The position numbers were made by a program, and so were the translations under genes. From assembly GCF_011075055.1 (NCBI RefSeq), contig NC_058143.1, positions 8,323,057 through 8,387,056 on the forward strand: a stretch of 64,000 nucleotides of DNA, read 5' to 3'. Positions 35,819 to 47,603 of the stretch are shown piece by piece. The stretch is from Mangifera indica. Lineage: Eukaryota > Streptophyta > Magnoliopsida > Sapindales > Anacardiaceae. Each line of letters opens with the position of its first letter. The stretch's first letter is position 1. The notes beneath the pieces are model-generated. The model did not search any database. It worked only from the letters and a program-made list of their open reading frames with translations, and was not told the DNA's origin.

Positions 35819-38284
35819 AAGTGTTGGCCCATGGGTTGGTTAGTTTATATATTAAATAAATCAGAGATCATATATTACAAGTCGATCTATCAAATCACAT
35901 TTTGTTTATATTTTCAATTGATGTAAAATCATTTCTTACTACTAATTATCATATATAATTAAAGAAAACTTTTTATTTTACTGATGACACCGTAATAGAC
36001 TTATTTTCTCTAATTACGTGTTGTTGACTTACCCAACATTTAAGTTGAAACAACTATTTTTTGTACATTTAACGATAAAAAAAAAAAGAATAACTTGTGT
36101 GAGGGATTGGCTGATAGTAGCTCTGCATTTTTTCTGTACATACTATTATCACCATTCCATTAATATTTGTTAACAACTTAATTTTAATTTTGTTTTTACA
36201 ATTTTATTAATTATTATTTTTTAAATATTTTGATAATGAAAATACTTCATATGTTCTAAATGAAAAAGGCATTCGAATGATTAAGTTAATTTCACTTTTG
36301 TAGAATCAATTAATCGAGGAATGGATGTAGTTTCCTAATCAGTTAAGTCTTCTTAATCATTTGCACACCTCTTCCATTTGGAATAGATTAAGTTTTTTCG
36401 TCATGAAAATATCTTGAAGAAAAACACTAATTAACAAAATTATAAAAACAAAAAAGAAATTATACTGTTAATAGATATCAAGGGAATAGTGACAATTATA
36501 GGTATAATAAAAATTATGAGTGATACTATTTGAAATTCAGGCACGCAAGTTAATTGGTTCTCTTTGTTGATGGAGCGTATAAAATATAATTGTCTAGGCT
36601 CAAGTATAAGGTAAGTCACGAAGATGTAGTTATAGCAAGTAAGTTCATTGTAGCGGCATCCATAAATTAAAAATTAAAAAATTGAATGAATAAAATGTAG
36701 AGAAAAATTGAGATTGAAATATTAAACTTGAATAAAGAAAATATTGAATATGAAAGAGATTGAAAGAAAAAAATGTAGAAGGAGAATGAAAGATTGATAA
36801 ATTAGGTTGGATGTATGTGATTTAAAAAATGGGGGAGGGTGAGTTTATATAGAAAAAAAATAATTAAATAATTTTAAACCCTAACTACCAGTGGCTTGGC
36901 CAGTAGCTTTAATACGAAATTTTTAAATTTTTTTTAAATTTATTAAAACATGAATAGTGATGGGTCGACTTGTGGGCCTGATGCGCAAGCCCACAACACG
37001 ACCTAAAAAGCCTATAGGTCAGATATAACCTACTATAATAGCAGACATGCCCTTCTAAGGTGGGTCAATTTTTTGTACTTCAGGTTAAACTGTGAGTCAA
37101 CTTGACACATTTGATATGTCTAATCTAAAGAACATAATTCGAACTCTCATTATTATAAAAAGATTTCATGGAAATTATATTAAAGAGAGATACATTTGAA
37201 GTCTCCAAAAAATAGTCTTATTCCAAAATTTTAACACCTATAGATAGAAATTCTCCTTAACTAAAAAACTCCAAGTAACCAACTAGGGATAACAAAGGGG
37301 TGGGAGGGGTCAAATACCCTAATCCTCGTCCCCTTTCTCGTAAGGGAAACCTTCCTTCATCCAATCTTGTCCTCGATACAGAGATGAGGGGAATCTTCGT
37401 CCTCTCTCAATGAGAATAGTTTTCCTCTCCTTCCTCTTCTTATCCCCATAGACAAATTATTTTTTCTTATTCCCGCAAAAAAAAAAAAAATATATTAATT
37501 AGATGTCAAAGCTTATATAGGTAATAATTTTAAACTTTTAAGGGGTTACAAGATATGCAGAGAAAGGGACAAATTAGGGAGTAGATGGATTTGTGATATA
37601 TCTATCATCATCCCAATTTTTACCTTTGATTACGATAATTTTAATTATTCTTGTCTCTGTCTCTATTTTTATTGAGGAATCTTTTTTCCAGTTGGAAAGA
37701 GATGGGTTGGATTGCCAATCCTATAACTAATACCAACTAATACATGGATCGAGTTTGCTTTGTTCTAAGACTCTACCTTCATTGCTTTTTATAGCATCAA
37801 TAAGTTCTAAAATAAAACGAATTGTATTTAATGGATATTAACATATTTTGACTCAAGTTCCTCTTTGGTAAACTCAATCTATGACCCCAAAGAAGCGACA
37901 AATTCTAAGATTAGAATGGGTTGTGATATTTATAACAAGTTAAACCCAAATGTACATAAAAGACTTCCACCCAAAAATAAGCAGGAGGAGCAAGACTTGG
38001 TATATTTCCTTCGTGTTGTTGTTTCCAAACATAACCAATGATGTCCTATTTTCACGAAAGCACCTTCCTATTTCATTTTGAATTCTTAGGAAAAAACGTA
38101 CATCACCAACCACTAAATATTTATTGGTTTTATCGATAATCTTGTCCACTTCAATTCAACACCATTTTCTTGTGCAATGCCCAATCTTGTCTACTTCTCG
38201 ATAGTGCACAAAATTCGGCATCACCAACCAATAAATATTTATTGGTTTTATCGGATATATCTTATGATATATAGTTTCAATAAA
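35819..38284. other. Intergenic DNA, nothing firm
   Basis: A+T-rich with a poly(A)-like run at 36069-36079. The segment 37270-37680, with GGGGTGGGAGGGGTC and CCTCGTCCCC phrases, resembles transposon debris but shows no definable ends. The 69-codon frame at 37940-38149 has no recognised domain. Confidence 0.4.
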
Positions 38285-38441
38285 ATTATGTGTACCCACT
38301 TTAGATACACAAATATGTACATATTTATATGTATCATCATGTGATTGGATGATTTTGAATTAAGAATAAAACAATAACCAATCATATGATGACACATATG
38401 AATGTGTATATATTTATGTACCCAAAATAGGTACACATAAT
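38285..38441. mobile_element. 157-bp foldback MITE
   Basis: The sequence starts ATTATGTGTACC and ends GGTACACATAAT. Inner parts also pair (AATATGTACATATTTATATG with the CATATGAATGTGTATATATT side; CATGTGATTGG with CCAATCATATG), so almost the whole unit is one long imperfect hairpin. It is noncoding. A TA or 3-bp target site cannot be distinguished. A partly similar piece (AATCATATAATAACACAT) occurs near 40118. Confidence 0.7.
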
Positions 38442-39000
38442 ATTGCTCATATAGTTTATCAAATAATTATTAAAATGATGTGATATATAATATAAGATAT
38501 AATTTAATTATTTTTTATATTTTATATATTAAAAATTATCAAAATAATTTTAATTTTAGTATAAATTTAGCATAATTTATTAAATTTTTTAGAATAAAGC
38601 TAACTGTATTTTCAATTAAAATTATAAACAACCTAACTATTAAATTTAATATAGTTCATTAGTTCACAATATGATAAATAAAAAAATATAATTTAATTAA
38701 TTAATTGTATTATTTGACAGCATGAAATAGATTCTAATATATTATTAGCATGAAAAATATTTTATAACATAAAATATTTTAACTGAACACAATATTAATT
38801 AACAATTAATAGTTTTTTAAAAGCATTTAAATAAAATAATATATTAATATTTTTTATTACTATTTATCAAATACAATAATTAGATATATATATATATATT
38901 AATATTTTCAATACAATATTAATTTATGTCCAATAATTTTTAAAATAATATATCTTAATAATAATTTTTTTTTTTAGTAATAAAATATTATTCGAACTAA
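38442..39000 (-). mobile_element. Tourist-like MITE, degraded partial copy
   Basis: The segment 38815-38998 matches copy 1: AATAATATATTAATATTTTT, then TTTATGTCCAATAATTTTTA, then AGTAATAAAATATT. The terminal GGGTG/CACCC is not preserved. The 38442-38814 part is A+T-rich and may be the rest of the copy. Confidence 0.45.
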
Positions 39001-39977
39001 AAAAGAACATTTCGTAATTCACTTCCCTTTGTAAACCGGCATCTTTGAAAACAGAGAGGACTTTTACAAAATTTATTTAAAATACATTAAATCATTTTTT
39101 TGAAGATATTAAATATGTTATGACAAAAATTAGATGACTAAATAAAACATATATTAAGCAACATAACTCCAATAATAACACATAATTAACTTGATATATA
39201 CATAAAATATCCAAAACATGATTTATTAGGCCGACCTAAGATTAAACTTGTAATATTAGAATACAAAATTTCAACAAATTATAAATTTTTATTACCATGC
39301 AATGTCTACCAACTTTAATTATGTTTTCATTCATTTCATTATTTGTTTTAATATTTCACCAGTTTTACTAACTTTTTTTTTTAATTTTATGAGTTTTTTT
39401 TTAATAATATTAATAATATAAGAGCTCAAAGGTTTGGGAAAATCACAAATACTCCCCTATTGAATTCTTCAACTACAAATTATCACTATAACTTAACATC
39501 TTTAGAAAAAAAAAAATACCAACCGGGAAAATATATAAATGTCATTTTCTCTCCAAAAATTATGATAAGAAAACAAATAATACCAAATTATCATATCAAA
39601 TCACCCGATTACATGGGAAAATATGTGATTTGATAATATTGTTCCTCTTTGGGTGCTAATCTTTTAGGTTAACTTGCATCCCTAAAGATACAATCCAATC
39701 AAAATTATGACCCAAAAATTGCAAACCCACTTATGAGTTATTCCTCATACTCACTTACTTGCAAAAAAATTTTATAAAAATTGGCAATCTTACCTAAATA
39801 TAGTGTTTACATGTTTCAAATGTGACATATTTAACCATTTTTCAGTGACTTTTATAGATTGGAATGTGAAGAATTTTACATGAAAAGGTGTTAGTTTACC
39901 TGATCAAAGGTTTGGGGTAAGGGCATTTTGAGCATTATGTGGATTCATACTTGACCTTAAAAGATATATATAAATTG

Positions 39978-40035
<58 letters not shown>

Positions 40036-41275
40036 AAATAATTAATTAGAAGGTTTTAAGAGTATGATATATAATTATATAATTTGATTATTTTTTATTA
40101 TTAATTTAAAAATATTCAATCATATAATAACACATTATACATATTTATTTGTATATAAAAAATATCTGTATATAATTTTATTGTTTATACTTTGCATAAA
40201 ATATACTGATAAAATGTAAATAGATGATTTTGTTCTTTTAATTTAGACGATAAGAAATGAGTGGGATTTAGATGAATCCTAATCGATCTTATTAAAATAT
40301 GATACATTTAATTTTAGATAAGGTAATTTACACACATGACATCTATACGGTCTCTCATATTCCGCTAATATTAATACAAAATTAGGCAAGATTTGTGACT
40401 TAAAATAATTTCAAAAAATTAAGATTCAAATCGAAACTTGATGTAGTTTTTTCAAATTAAATTTCTTTAAAACTAAGAAACCAATCATTTTGATTGATTT
40501 CTATCTATGATTTTGTACAAATATTTAAAATACTATAATATGGATATAACTAGGTTTAAATCTGAATTAAGTTAAGATCAATCTTAGGTTAATTTGAGTT
40601 TATTTTAGGTTCTCATTCAAACTTGAGCCAATTTGAGGAGAGTTGAGCTCAATCTTAGGTTTGAGCTCGATCTGATTGAAAAGAGTTGGACTTAATTGAA
40701 GAGAGCAAAAATACTATCTTAATATAACATCTTTTTTATTTGTGATTTAAAAATTAAATTATAAATTAAAATTGTAAGCTATATCTTAATGTTTTAATTT
40801 TTGCAAAATATATTTGATATAATACTTTAAAATTCATTTCAAATTACAAACTAGTGAAAACGGGTAAATGGCCTTAATTTATTTTATAATAGTATTTAGG
40901 ATTATATTTGTTATGGAGAAGAACTTAACTGACGCCTAAAATTAAACAACAAATTAGAGGAACCGTGACCAAACGTATCTTCAATACAGATTGGCATTGG
41001 CATGTGAGTAGCTGACCATCGCTAAGAAAGAGATTTCCATGCTAAATTTTTTTATTTAAATTTGAATGTAATGGATAAGAATATGGCCTCAACTACTCTG
41101 AGATTTGGAAAATGGGTGGACCAGGCCGGTGGTGAGGTCCAAGTTAAAACAGGTGCGGGTGAAACGGATATAAATAAAAAACAAATTGAGATATGCAGAA
41201 AATGATTTTAAAAGTCGATATCCGATCCTGTATGTGTAGGCAAATTCACGGGAACATGAAATTATTAATTTATTA
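39001..41275. other. Intergenic DNA with one AT microsatellite
   Basis: No gene was recognised. An uninterrupted AT run lies at 39980-40029. Repeated TTGAGCTCAATCT / TTGAGCCAATTTGAG phrases at about 40600-40690 are the only other local structure. Confidence 0.45.
39980..40029. repeat. (TA)n microsatellite, about 50 bp
   Basis: A perfect TA dinucleotide run in intergenic DNA. Confidence 0.95.
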
Positions 41276-41361
41276 AATTTAATAGGCCAAAGGAATATTT
41301 CCCACGTAAAGTATGCTTTTTTTATCCTAGTTACAAAATTATTAATTTATTAAATTTAATA
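41276..41361. repeat. Tandem duplication of target site plus MULE tip
   Basis: ATTATTAATTTATTAAATTT followed by AATAGGCC and a MULE tip occurs twice, 77 bp apart (41276-41284 and 41353-41361 carry the same AATTTAATA). The outer tip reads GGCCAAAGGAATATTTCCCA and the inner GGCCGGGGGACTATTTTCCA. The duplicated piece therefore spans the target duplication and about 68 bp of the element end. Confidence 0.8.
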
Positions 41362-42189
41362 GGCCGGGGGACTATTTTCCACCCAAAGTATACTTTTTTT
41401 TCAAATTTACCCTGTTAATTTTGAAATTCTTATTTACCCACCTATAGACTGTTAAAAAAAACGGTTTCAAGTCAAAATCGTTATTTTATCTGTAATATTA
41501 AAAATAAATTTAAATTTATTTTTTTTCTCCTAAACCTTAAAAACTAACAATTTCTCCCAACCTAAGTTTTCAAAAACAACTTTTTTCTCTTTAGGATTTC
41601 CAAACTTTTGGATTGAATTTTTCGGTAATGACCAATGATCTCTAGATGAAGTCTCTTCCTCCTCGGCATCTCCTCTTTCCGACCATGTGACGTCTCCCCC
41701 TCCTTAGCGTCATCGTCGATGAAGACGATGCATCTTCGTCAAGACAAAGACGAACTGTCTTCATCTATAATGAAGATTAATCGTCTTCGTCTATGAACAA
41801 AGACGATTTGTCTTCGTCTATGAACAAAAACGATTTATCTTTATCAGAGATGAAAATGAATAGTCTTCGTCAAAGACGACATCACATGGCATCGAAAGAT
41901 GTATGACCAAAAGGAGGGGTCGTCGGAGAGAGAGAGTAGGTGCTTCGAGATCATTGGTTGTCACCGAAAAAATTAGATCTGAAAGTTTGGAAACCTTAAA
42001 GGAAAAATACAGTTTTTGAAAACTTTGGTTAAGGAGAAATTGTTAACTTTTAGGGGTTCGGGGGGATGATATAACTAATGGACTCAGTTAATTTTAATGA
42101 TTCATAGATGGGTAAATGAAATTTTCAAAGTTAATGGGAGGAGAATTTGGATAAAAAACATACTTTGGGTGGGAAATAGTCCTTTGGCC
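41362..42189. mobile_element. Non-autonomous MULE with perfect 9-bp target duplication
   Basis: The left end is GGCCGGGGGACTATTTTCCA. The reverse complement of the right end is GGCCAAAGGACTATTTCCCA. Both run on through CACCCAAAGTAT and TTACCCA(C/T)CTAT segments, giving a terminal inverted repeat of about 100 bp. AATTTAATA flanks it exactly at 41353-41361 and 42190-42198; a 9-bp duplication is the Mutator hallmark. The 828-bp body is noncoding and holds repeated GTCTTCGTC / GACGAAGAC words (41700-41880). It belongs to the TTTCCCACCCAA family seen at 12554 and 24331. Confidence 0.88.
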
Positions 42190-43284
42190 AATTTAATATT
42201 TCATTTTTTAGTTATCCTATAAAATTTCAAAAGGAAATTTATTGAATGTTTACTAACACCTAAACGACAACAAAATGCCGCCACAAAACTCCTACAGGGT
42301 TATTATTAAAAAGTAAGTTGAAATTTTTACCCTTTTTTTTACCGTGTATACATATATGTCACTCATTCTAAAACTTAAACAAATATACCACAATAGTAAT
42401 CTATTTTCCCAAAATACCCCTCTTGAAATGACCCATACAAAGATTCTCTCTTTTTTTCTGTAAGTTTTTCTCTCTTCTTCCTCAATTGAGGAAGGAATCC
42501 CTGCAGCATGAAAAAGATAAAATAAAATATTAATGGAAGAAGACACGTAATTGAATAATAAAATCTGTGAGAAAACTATTATAAAATATTCAACTTGGAC
42601 ACAAGGGAGAGAGAGACGAAAATTGCTAAATTTTTTAAGAGAATTAACATCTGCTGTAAAAACTTCATAGCAAAATCATCCCCATTCAGGTCAGTCTCGA
42701 CTTAAGCCCATATGTTATGTGTTTTCTTTATGAATAATTGAAAATGAAATAAGTATGATAGATTCATGTTCATAACTTCATGTAAAATTTAATCTCATTG
42801 TGATTTCATGTTATTAGATTGTTTAATGTTATTATTTCATGTTGTTTTTATTGTTTAAAATTGTTATAATATTGTTGTAATGGTTATAAAATACCAAAAT
42901 ATAACCTAGAAAAAATTTCAGATGATGAACAAGTTGGTGTTAATGCCAACCCCCTGGGCTTCAGTGAATTTTTTTTTGTTTTCTTCCATTGCATTCAATT
43001 CCTTTATTTTTTATGCTTGTTTATTCCAATTTGGTGCTCGTGTGTGTATTGTTTTCCTTGTCTTGGCAAAAAGTTACATAAAAAATTACAAAATTACCAC
43101 TATCATTTTCTTCTGTTTTTTATTATTTTATACATCATCTGATGATATGATAGTTTAATGTATTGTAAATACGTATATATAAAGCTTGGTTGCATTGGTA
43201 TTGCATTTTGGGGCGTAATTTGAAAAAATTGTAAAGTAGTGTAATTTGGAGTTTTTATGTTTTTTAGGTTTATTTTTAGTCAGG

Positions 43285-45879
43285 ATGGAAAAAACTGTAT
43301 TTAAGATTCGCTTTGGAGGCTAATGGGTTGAAGGTGATGATAATGTCGCAAGATATGTTGGTGTGAATGAGAGAGGGATTTGTAATGACACAAATATTGA
43401 TTTTGAAGGATTCATTGCATGAATCAGCTATCATCTAAGACTCGATAGAAGTTAGTCAAATATGGGCGTAGTTACACTAGGTGATATGGGTCCAATGAAG
43501 ATTGTAGACGATGATGATGTGGAGTTTTTTATGGTTGTAGCAAGAAGTTCACAAGAATACACAAAACTTTTTGTTACTGAGAGTCAAATTGACGGAATGG
43601 ACAATCAACAAGGCGAAGATGTTCATGAGGAAGAAAAGGAAAATCATCCAATAAATGAATGGGTACATCCACAAAGTTTTCAAGAGTTTGGTGGGAATTA
43701 TAGTGTTGATGATGATAATGACAACGACATGGATGAGGATTATGAAGTAGAAGGTAATGAGGAGGAGGAGGATGATGATTATGAGGACGAAGAATTCTCG
43801 GGGTTTGATGATGACATGTATAGTGTTCCTAGCCAAGACATTGACAGAAGTAAAAGTCATGCTTGTAACGAGGGGGCTGAATGTAGCATAAGACATCATG
43901 GCTTTATGAATATTAGAGCATATCCAAGTCACATCCATAATCCAAATCCATTTCAATGGGTTCTTGAGCTTGCTATTAATGTTAAGAATGCAGGTATTAC
44001 TAACCGGGTAACACAAAGGGGCAACCATTTACAAGTGATGGGTTTTTATAACTCTAAGGCAAAATTAAGAGTATTATTCCGAACGTATGCCTTAGAGACA
44101 TGAATTCAATGAAAGGTTGGTTACTCTGATAACATACGGTATGAGCTTAAGTGCGTACACCTACAATATAAATGGCAGGCATGAGCAACGAGAGAGCAAG
44201 ACAGAGACTATTGGGTCTTACGACATATGGATGAGACCCACACTTGTTCACGAGATCAAATATTGCCATACCACAGACAAGCTGGTGTAGAATCGTTAGG
44301 GAACATACTTAGGTCAATGTTTGTGGTTGATCGTATTTATCGACCAAAGAAAATTATTTCAGACATGGCAGATAGGTACTGAATTGACATATCTTGCACG
44401 CAAGCATGACGTGCCAAAACATATGCAATAAATGCATTACTAGGATCTCTGGAAAAGTCTTTCGGTATATTACGTGAGTACTATCATAATTTAGAGCTTA
44501 AGAACCCAGGAACTGTGGCATGTATTGATGTCGATTCAAAAAATAGGTTCAATTTTTTTTTCATGTGTATGGGATGTTCTATAAGAGGGTTCCAATAATT
44601 CAATCGCTCGATAATATGCATTGATGTTTCACACTTAAAAGGAAAGTATCTTGGGTCTCTTTTCATTGCTATTATAAAGGACGATAATAATCAAATTTAC
44701 CCATTTGTATTCGGTATTGGGCACAAGGAGGGAATAGATACATGAACGCCCTTTTTGACATACCTTAACATGTGCATTGGTGATTTGTCAAATTTGGTCA
44801 TTATTTCTGATCGTCATCATTCAATAATTACGTCGGTCGCGAACGTAATGCTTCATGTCCGTCATGGGTTTTGTAATTACCACATAAAGGGTAACATGCG
44901 TTCGCAGTTCAAAAAAACTAAACGTATTAAAGGATTATTTTGGAAAGTTGCTAAGGCATATCGCCTCATGGACTTTCAAGCTGTTATGAGTAGAATTGCC
45001 AAAGTAAATCTCACAGCAGCAGCCTATTTGACCAACATTTGGTATGAAAGATGGGCGCGTGCCCACTTTGGAGGATGGTGGTATAATATTATGATGACCA
45101 ATATTGCTGAGTCATTCAATGCCTTGACACGGACTGCTCGCGCTTTGCCTATCACCATATTGGTTGAGTTTCTTCGAAGCACAATGTAACATTGATTTTT
45201 CAATAGGCGAAACATGACTAGTTCGTACGACTAAAATTTTAATGATGTTTATGTTTTTTCATCGCATTTATTTTAGTTGTTTTTTGCAGGTGAGAGATCT
45301 CACCCGTTAACACCATGGGCTGAGGACAAGCTTGCTCGACATGTGTTTAAATCTGCCAACATGGTTGTTAAACCAATCAACATGCAACAATACGAAGTTC
45401 ATGATTCACGACAACAAGTGTTCATCGTGAATCTTTTATATCGAACTTGTGATTGTGGAAAATTTCAACATTCTCAAATTCTGTGTGCACACGCTGCAAC
45501 TATAGCAAGGTATAATAACCTGTCGGACTATGTAGGCTGGGTCAGCACATACTATTCTACTGAATATTTACATAGGGTGTATGAAGAAGATATTAATCAT
45601 CTAGGGGATTAATCAACTTGGGCACCATCAAATATGTCTGCGATTTATCCTCCAGTGATGGAGCAACGAAGGTTCGGTCGCCCTTCCAATCATGTAAGAA
45701 GACCTTCACAAGGAGAGGAAGTTTGACAACAATACTGTAGCCGATGTCATCAACCTGGTCATACTCGTTTGAAATGTCAGAGCCCAACTCCAGTGCCTGT
45801 GGTTAGCTCGTCCCGCACACCAAGTAACACACAAAGCCGAGGTCGTCGTAGTCACGGTGCAACCCATACGGCCGAATAG
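43285..45879 (+). pseudogene. MULE transposase, one frame with 14 nonsense codons
   Basis: From ATG 43285 one reading frame carries, in order: an acidic region (43660-43800), a MuDR-type DNA-binding region (about 44130-44260, with HTCSRDQI), the MULE transposase core with Asp (codon 44623), Asp in ISDRHHS (44809), CNYH, and Glu in AESFNAL (45109), a SWIM finger (CDCGKFQHSQILCAHA, from 45448) and a CX2CX4HX4C zinc knuckle (45736-45780), ending at TAG 45877. In-frame stops lie at 43321, 43420, 43453, 44101, 44110, 44182, 44380, 44407, 44596, 44743, 45187, 45193, 45610 and 45724. No frameshift was needed. A probable intron ends at TTTTTTGCAG near 45290. The domain order and catalytic residues are those of plant MULE transposases; the protein cannot be made. 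Confidence 0.88.
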
Positions 45880-46147
45880 GTTATCATGGTTAATTTATCT
45901 ATTGGGTTTTGTACATGTACGCGATGGCAATGGATTTTAATGTATTGCATGTTTAATTTTATGTAATTTATCTATTGGGTTTTGTACAAATTTTAATTTA
46001 TTGCATTTTATTATTTTTTATGTTCAAACTCTTACATGTACGCAATGATAATAGATCAAAATATTATAATGGAATTATCACAACATATATTTGTTAGCCT
46101 ATCATTTTATGTATATATTTGAATTTTTGCCTATACCATACATCAAT

Positions 46148-46292
46148 AAAACAATAATAAAATACACCATTCAAACAATAATAAAATAACATCATTCAAA
46201 TAATAATAAAATACACCATTAAAACAATAATAAAATGACATCATTCAAACAACAATCCAATACACCATTCAAACAATAATAAAATGACATCT
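46148..46292. repeat. 25-bp tandem repeat, six copies
   Basis: Units AAACAATAATAAAATACACC and AAACAATAATAAAATGACAT, each followed by ATTC, alternate six times with small changes. They lie in the noncoding 3' part of the 42314-47185 MULE. Confidence 0.85.
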
Positions 46293-46534
46293 AATTCATG
46301 TGCATGTCTGCCCATCCACGCCTTAATCATATTCCTCGAAGTATGCATTTTCACAATCCAATTGAATTTAATAAATACAACCAATTAAGTAAAGTTTGCT
46401 AACATATAAATAAACTCATAAATACTAAATGCTTATTGATGGTCCTTCCTTGGAATATGATTATAGCCACGCACTTTCTTAGCCTTTTGGAATGTGTCAA
46501 TGTGAAATTAAATGGCTGGGATGTTAACGCCAAG

Positions 46535-46564
46535 CGCCAACCCTTTAGCAAGTAAGGGTTGGCG
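46535..46564. other. Perfect 11-bp hairpin in the MULE 3' region
   Basis: CGCCAACCCTT (46535-46545) pairs exactly with AAGGGTTGGCG (46554-46564) across an 8-base loop. Related GGGTTGACGTTAACCCC and AACCTTTT words follow within 80 bp. This could be a terminator-like or subterminal transposon structure; no function can be shown. Confidence 0.7.
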
Positions 46565-47106
46565 TGACACCAACCTTTTTTTAATTGAAGGGTTGACGTT
46601 AACCCCAGCCCTTGACATTGGCATTGACATTAATGCTAACCCTTTTCTAACATTTTTTTAAATTTTTTAGTAACTGTTTTTATTTAATTAAACGTTAATC
46701 CTTCATTTCTTTCAATTAAATCTTATCAAATAATTTTTTTTTGATCATCATAGTAGTTGGGGTCTAATATAAGGTATGATGGGTTACTCTTTTTATTTTA
46801 TATCCTTACTTCAAAGAATTTTTAATCTGAAAAATTCGTTTCACTTTTCACTTTTTTCCTTCTTTCTTTTGTTTTTGAAGCACTAGTTCCATTCTGAAAC
46901 ACTTGTTCTATTTTTCACAGTACAGTTCCAAAGTTGTAGAGAAAAAAAAAGAGGATCTCTCTGTATGAGTCCTCACTTGAAAGCTGAGAAAGAAGAGAGA
47001 ACAAATTTCCAAAGAAAAAAAGAGAATCTCTGCATGAGTCATTTAAGGAGGGATATTTTAGGAAAGTAGATTACTATCATGATATATTTGTTTAAGTTTT
47101 AAAATA

Positions 47107-47142
<36 letters not shown>
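47107..47142. repeat. (AT)n microsatellite in a MULE terminal repeat
   Basis: An AT run of about 36 bp that lengthens the right terminal inverted repeat relative to the left, where only ACATATATG stands. Confidence 0.9.
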
Positions 47143-47146
<4 letters not shown>

Positions 47147-47603
47147 ACACAAATTAAAATAAGGTTAAAAATTTCAATTTCCCTGATTAAAATGTCAGCA
47201 TAATTGTAGGTTGGACAGAAAAATGCAAATAAATCTGGATGGAGAAAAAATTACAAAAAGATGGTCAAATGTCAACAAAATTTGTTTGATCAATACTCAA
47301 GTGGATGTTTTAATGGGTCCAAATATAGGAAAGCATGATTTTAAGCTTTCAAAACCTTCATATTATGGCTGCGAGCATCTCATTAAAGAAAGAAATTAAT
47401 ATAATACAAATGCTATTTATAGTTTGTTTTATATTATTGGTAACATGTGAGCATATCCGACATGTTCATAAAAACGAATGTTATACAGATACAAATCTAA
47501 ATAGGTATGGATAAAAAAAACTTGGAACTCATACCTATTTTTTGAGCGGATTTTTGAGTATTATAAATTTAAATTTGAATGGTAGATGTAGGTAAATCTT
47601 ATA

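Larger units (their letters stand above)
42314..47185 (+). mobile_element. Full-length MULE (Mutator-like), about 4.9 kb, decayed
   Basis: A long imperfect terminal inverted repeat joins 42314-42484 and 46985-47185. The two sides share TTGAAATTTTTA, GTGTATACATATA, AAAACTTAAACAAATATA, ATAGTAATCTA and AGATTCTCT in the same order. ATTAAAAAG (42305-42313) and ATTAAAATG (47186-47194) look like a 9-bp target duplication with one mismatch. Inside are a transposase pseudogene (43285-45879), a 25-bp tandem repeat, a hairpin and an AT microsatellite inside the right terminal repeat. The exact outer bases are my best reading of the alignment. Confidence 0.75.

Noticed and set aside
37270..37680. Possible hAT-type or other small transposon
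   Set aside because: G- and C-rich phrases look familiar, but no terminal repeats or target site could be matched.
43549..44028. 159-codon minus-strand frame rich in Ile and Val
   Set aside because: Shadow of the Asp/Glu-rich plus-strand transposase region.
43285..45879. Stop-codon reassignment or programmed readthrough in the transposase
   Set aside because: All three stops occur in frame in a nuclear plant sequence; decay is the simpler explanation.
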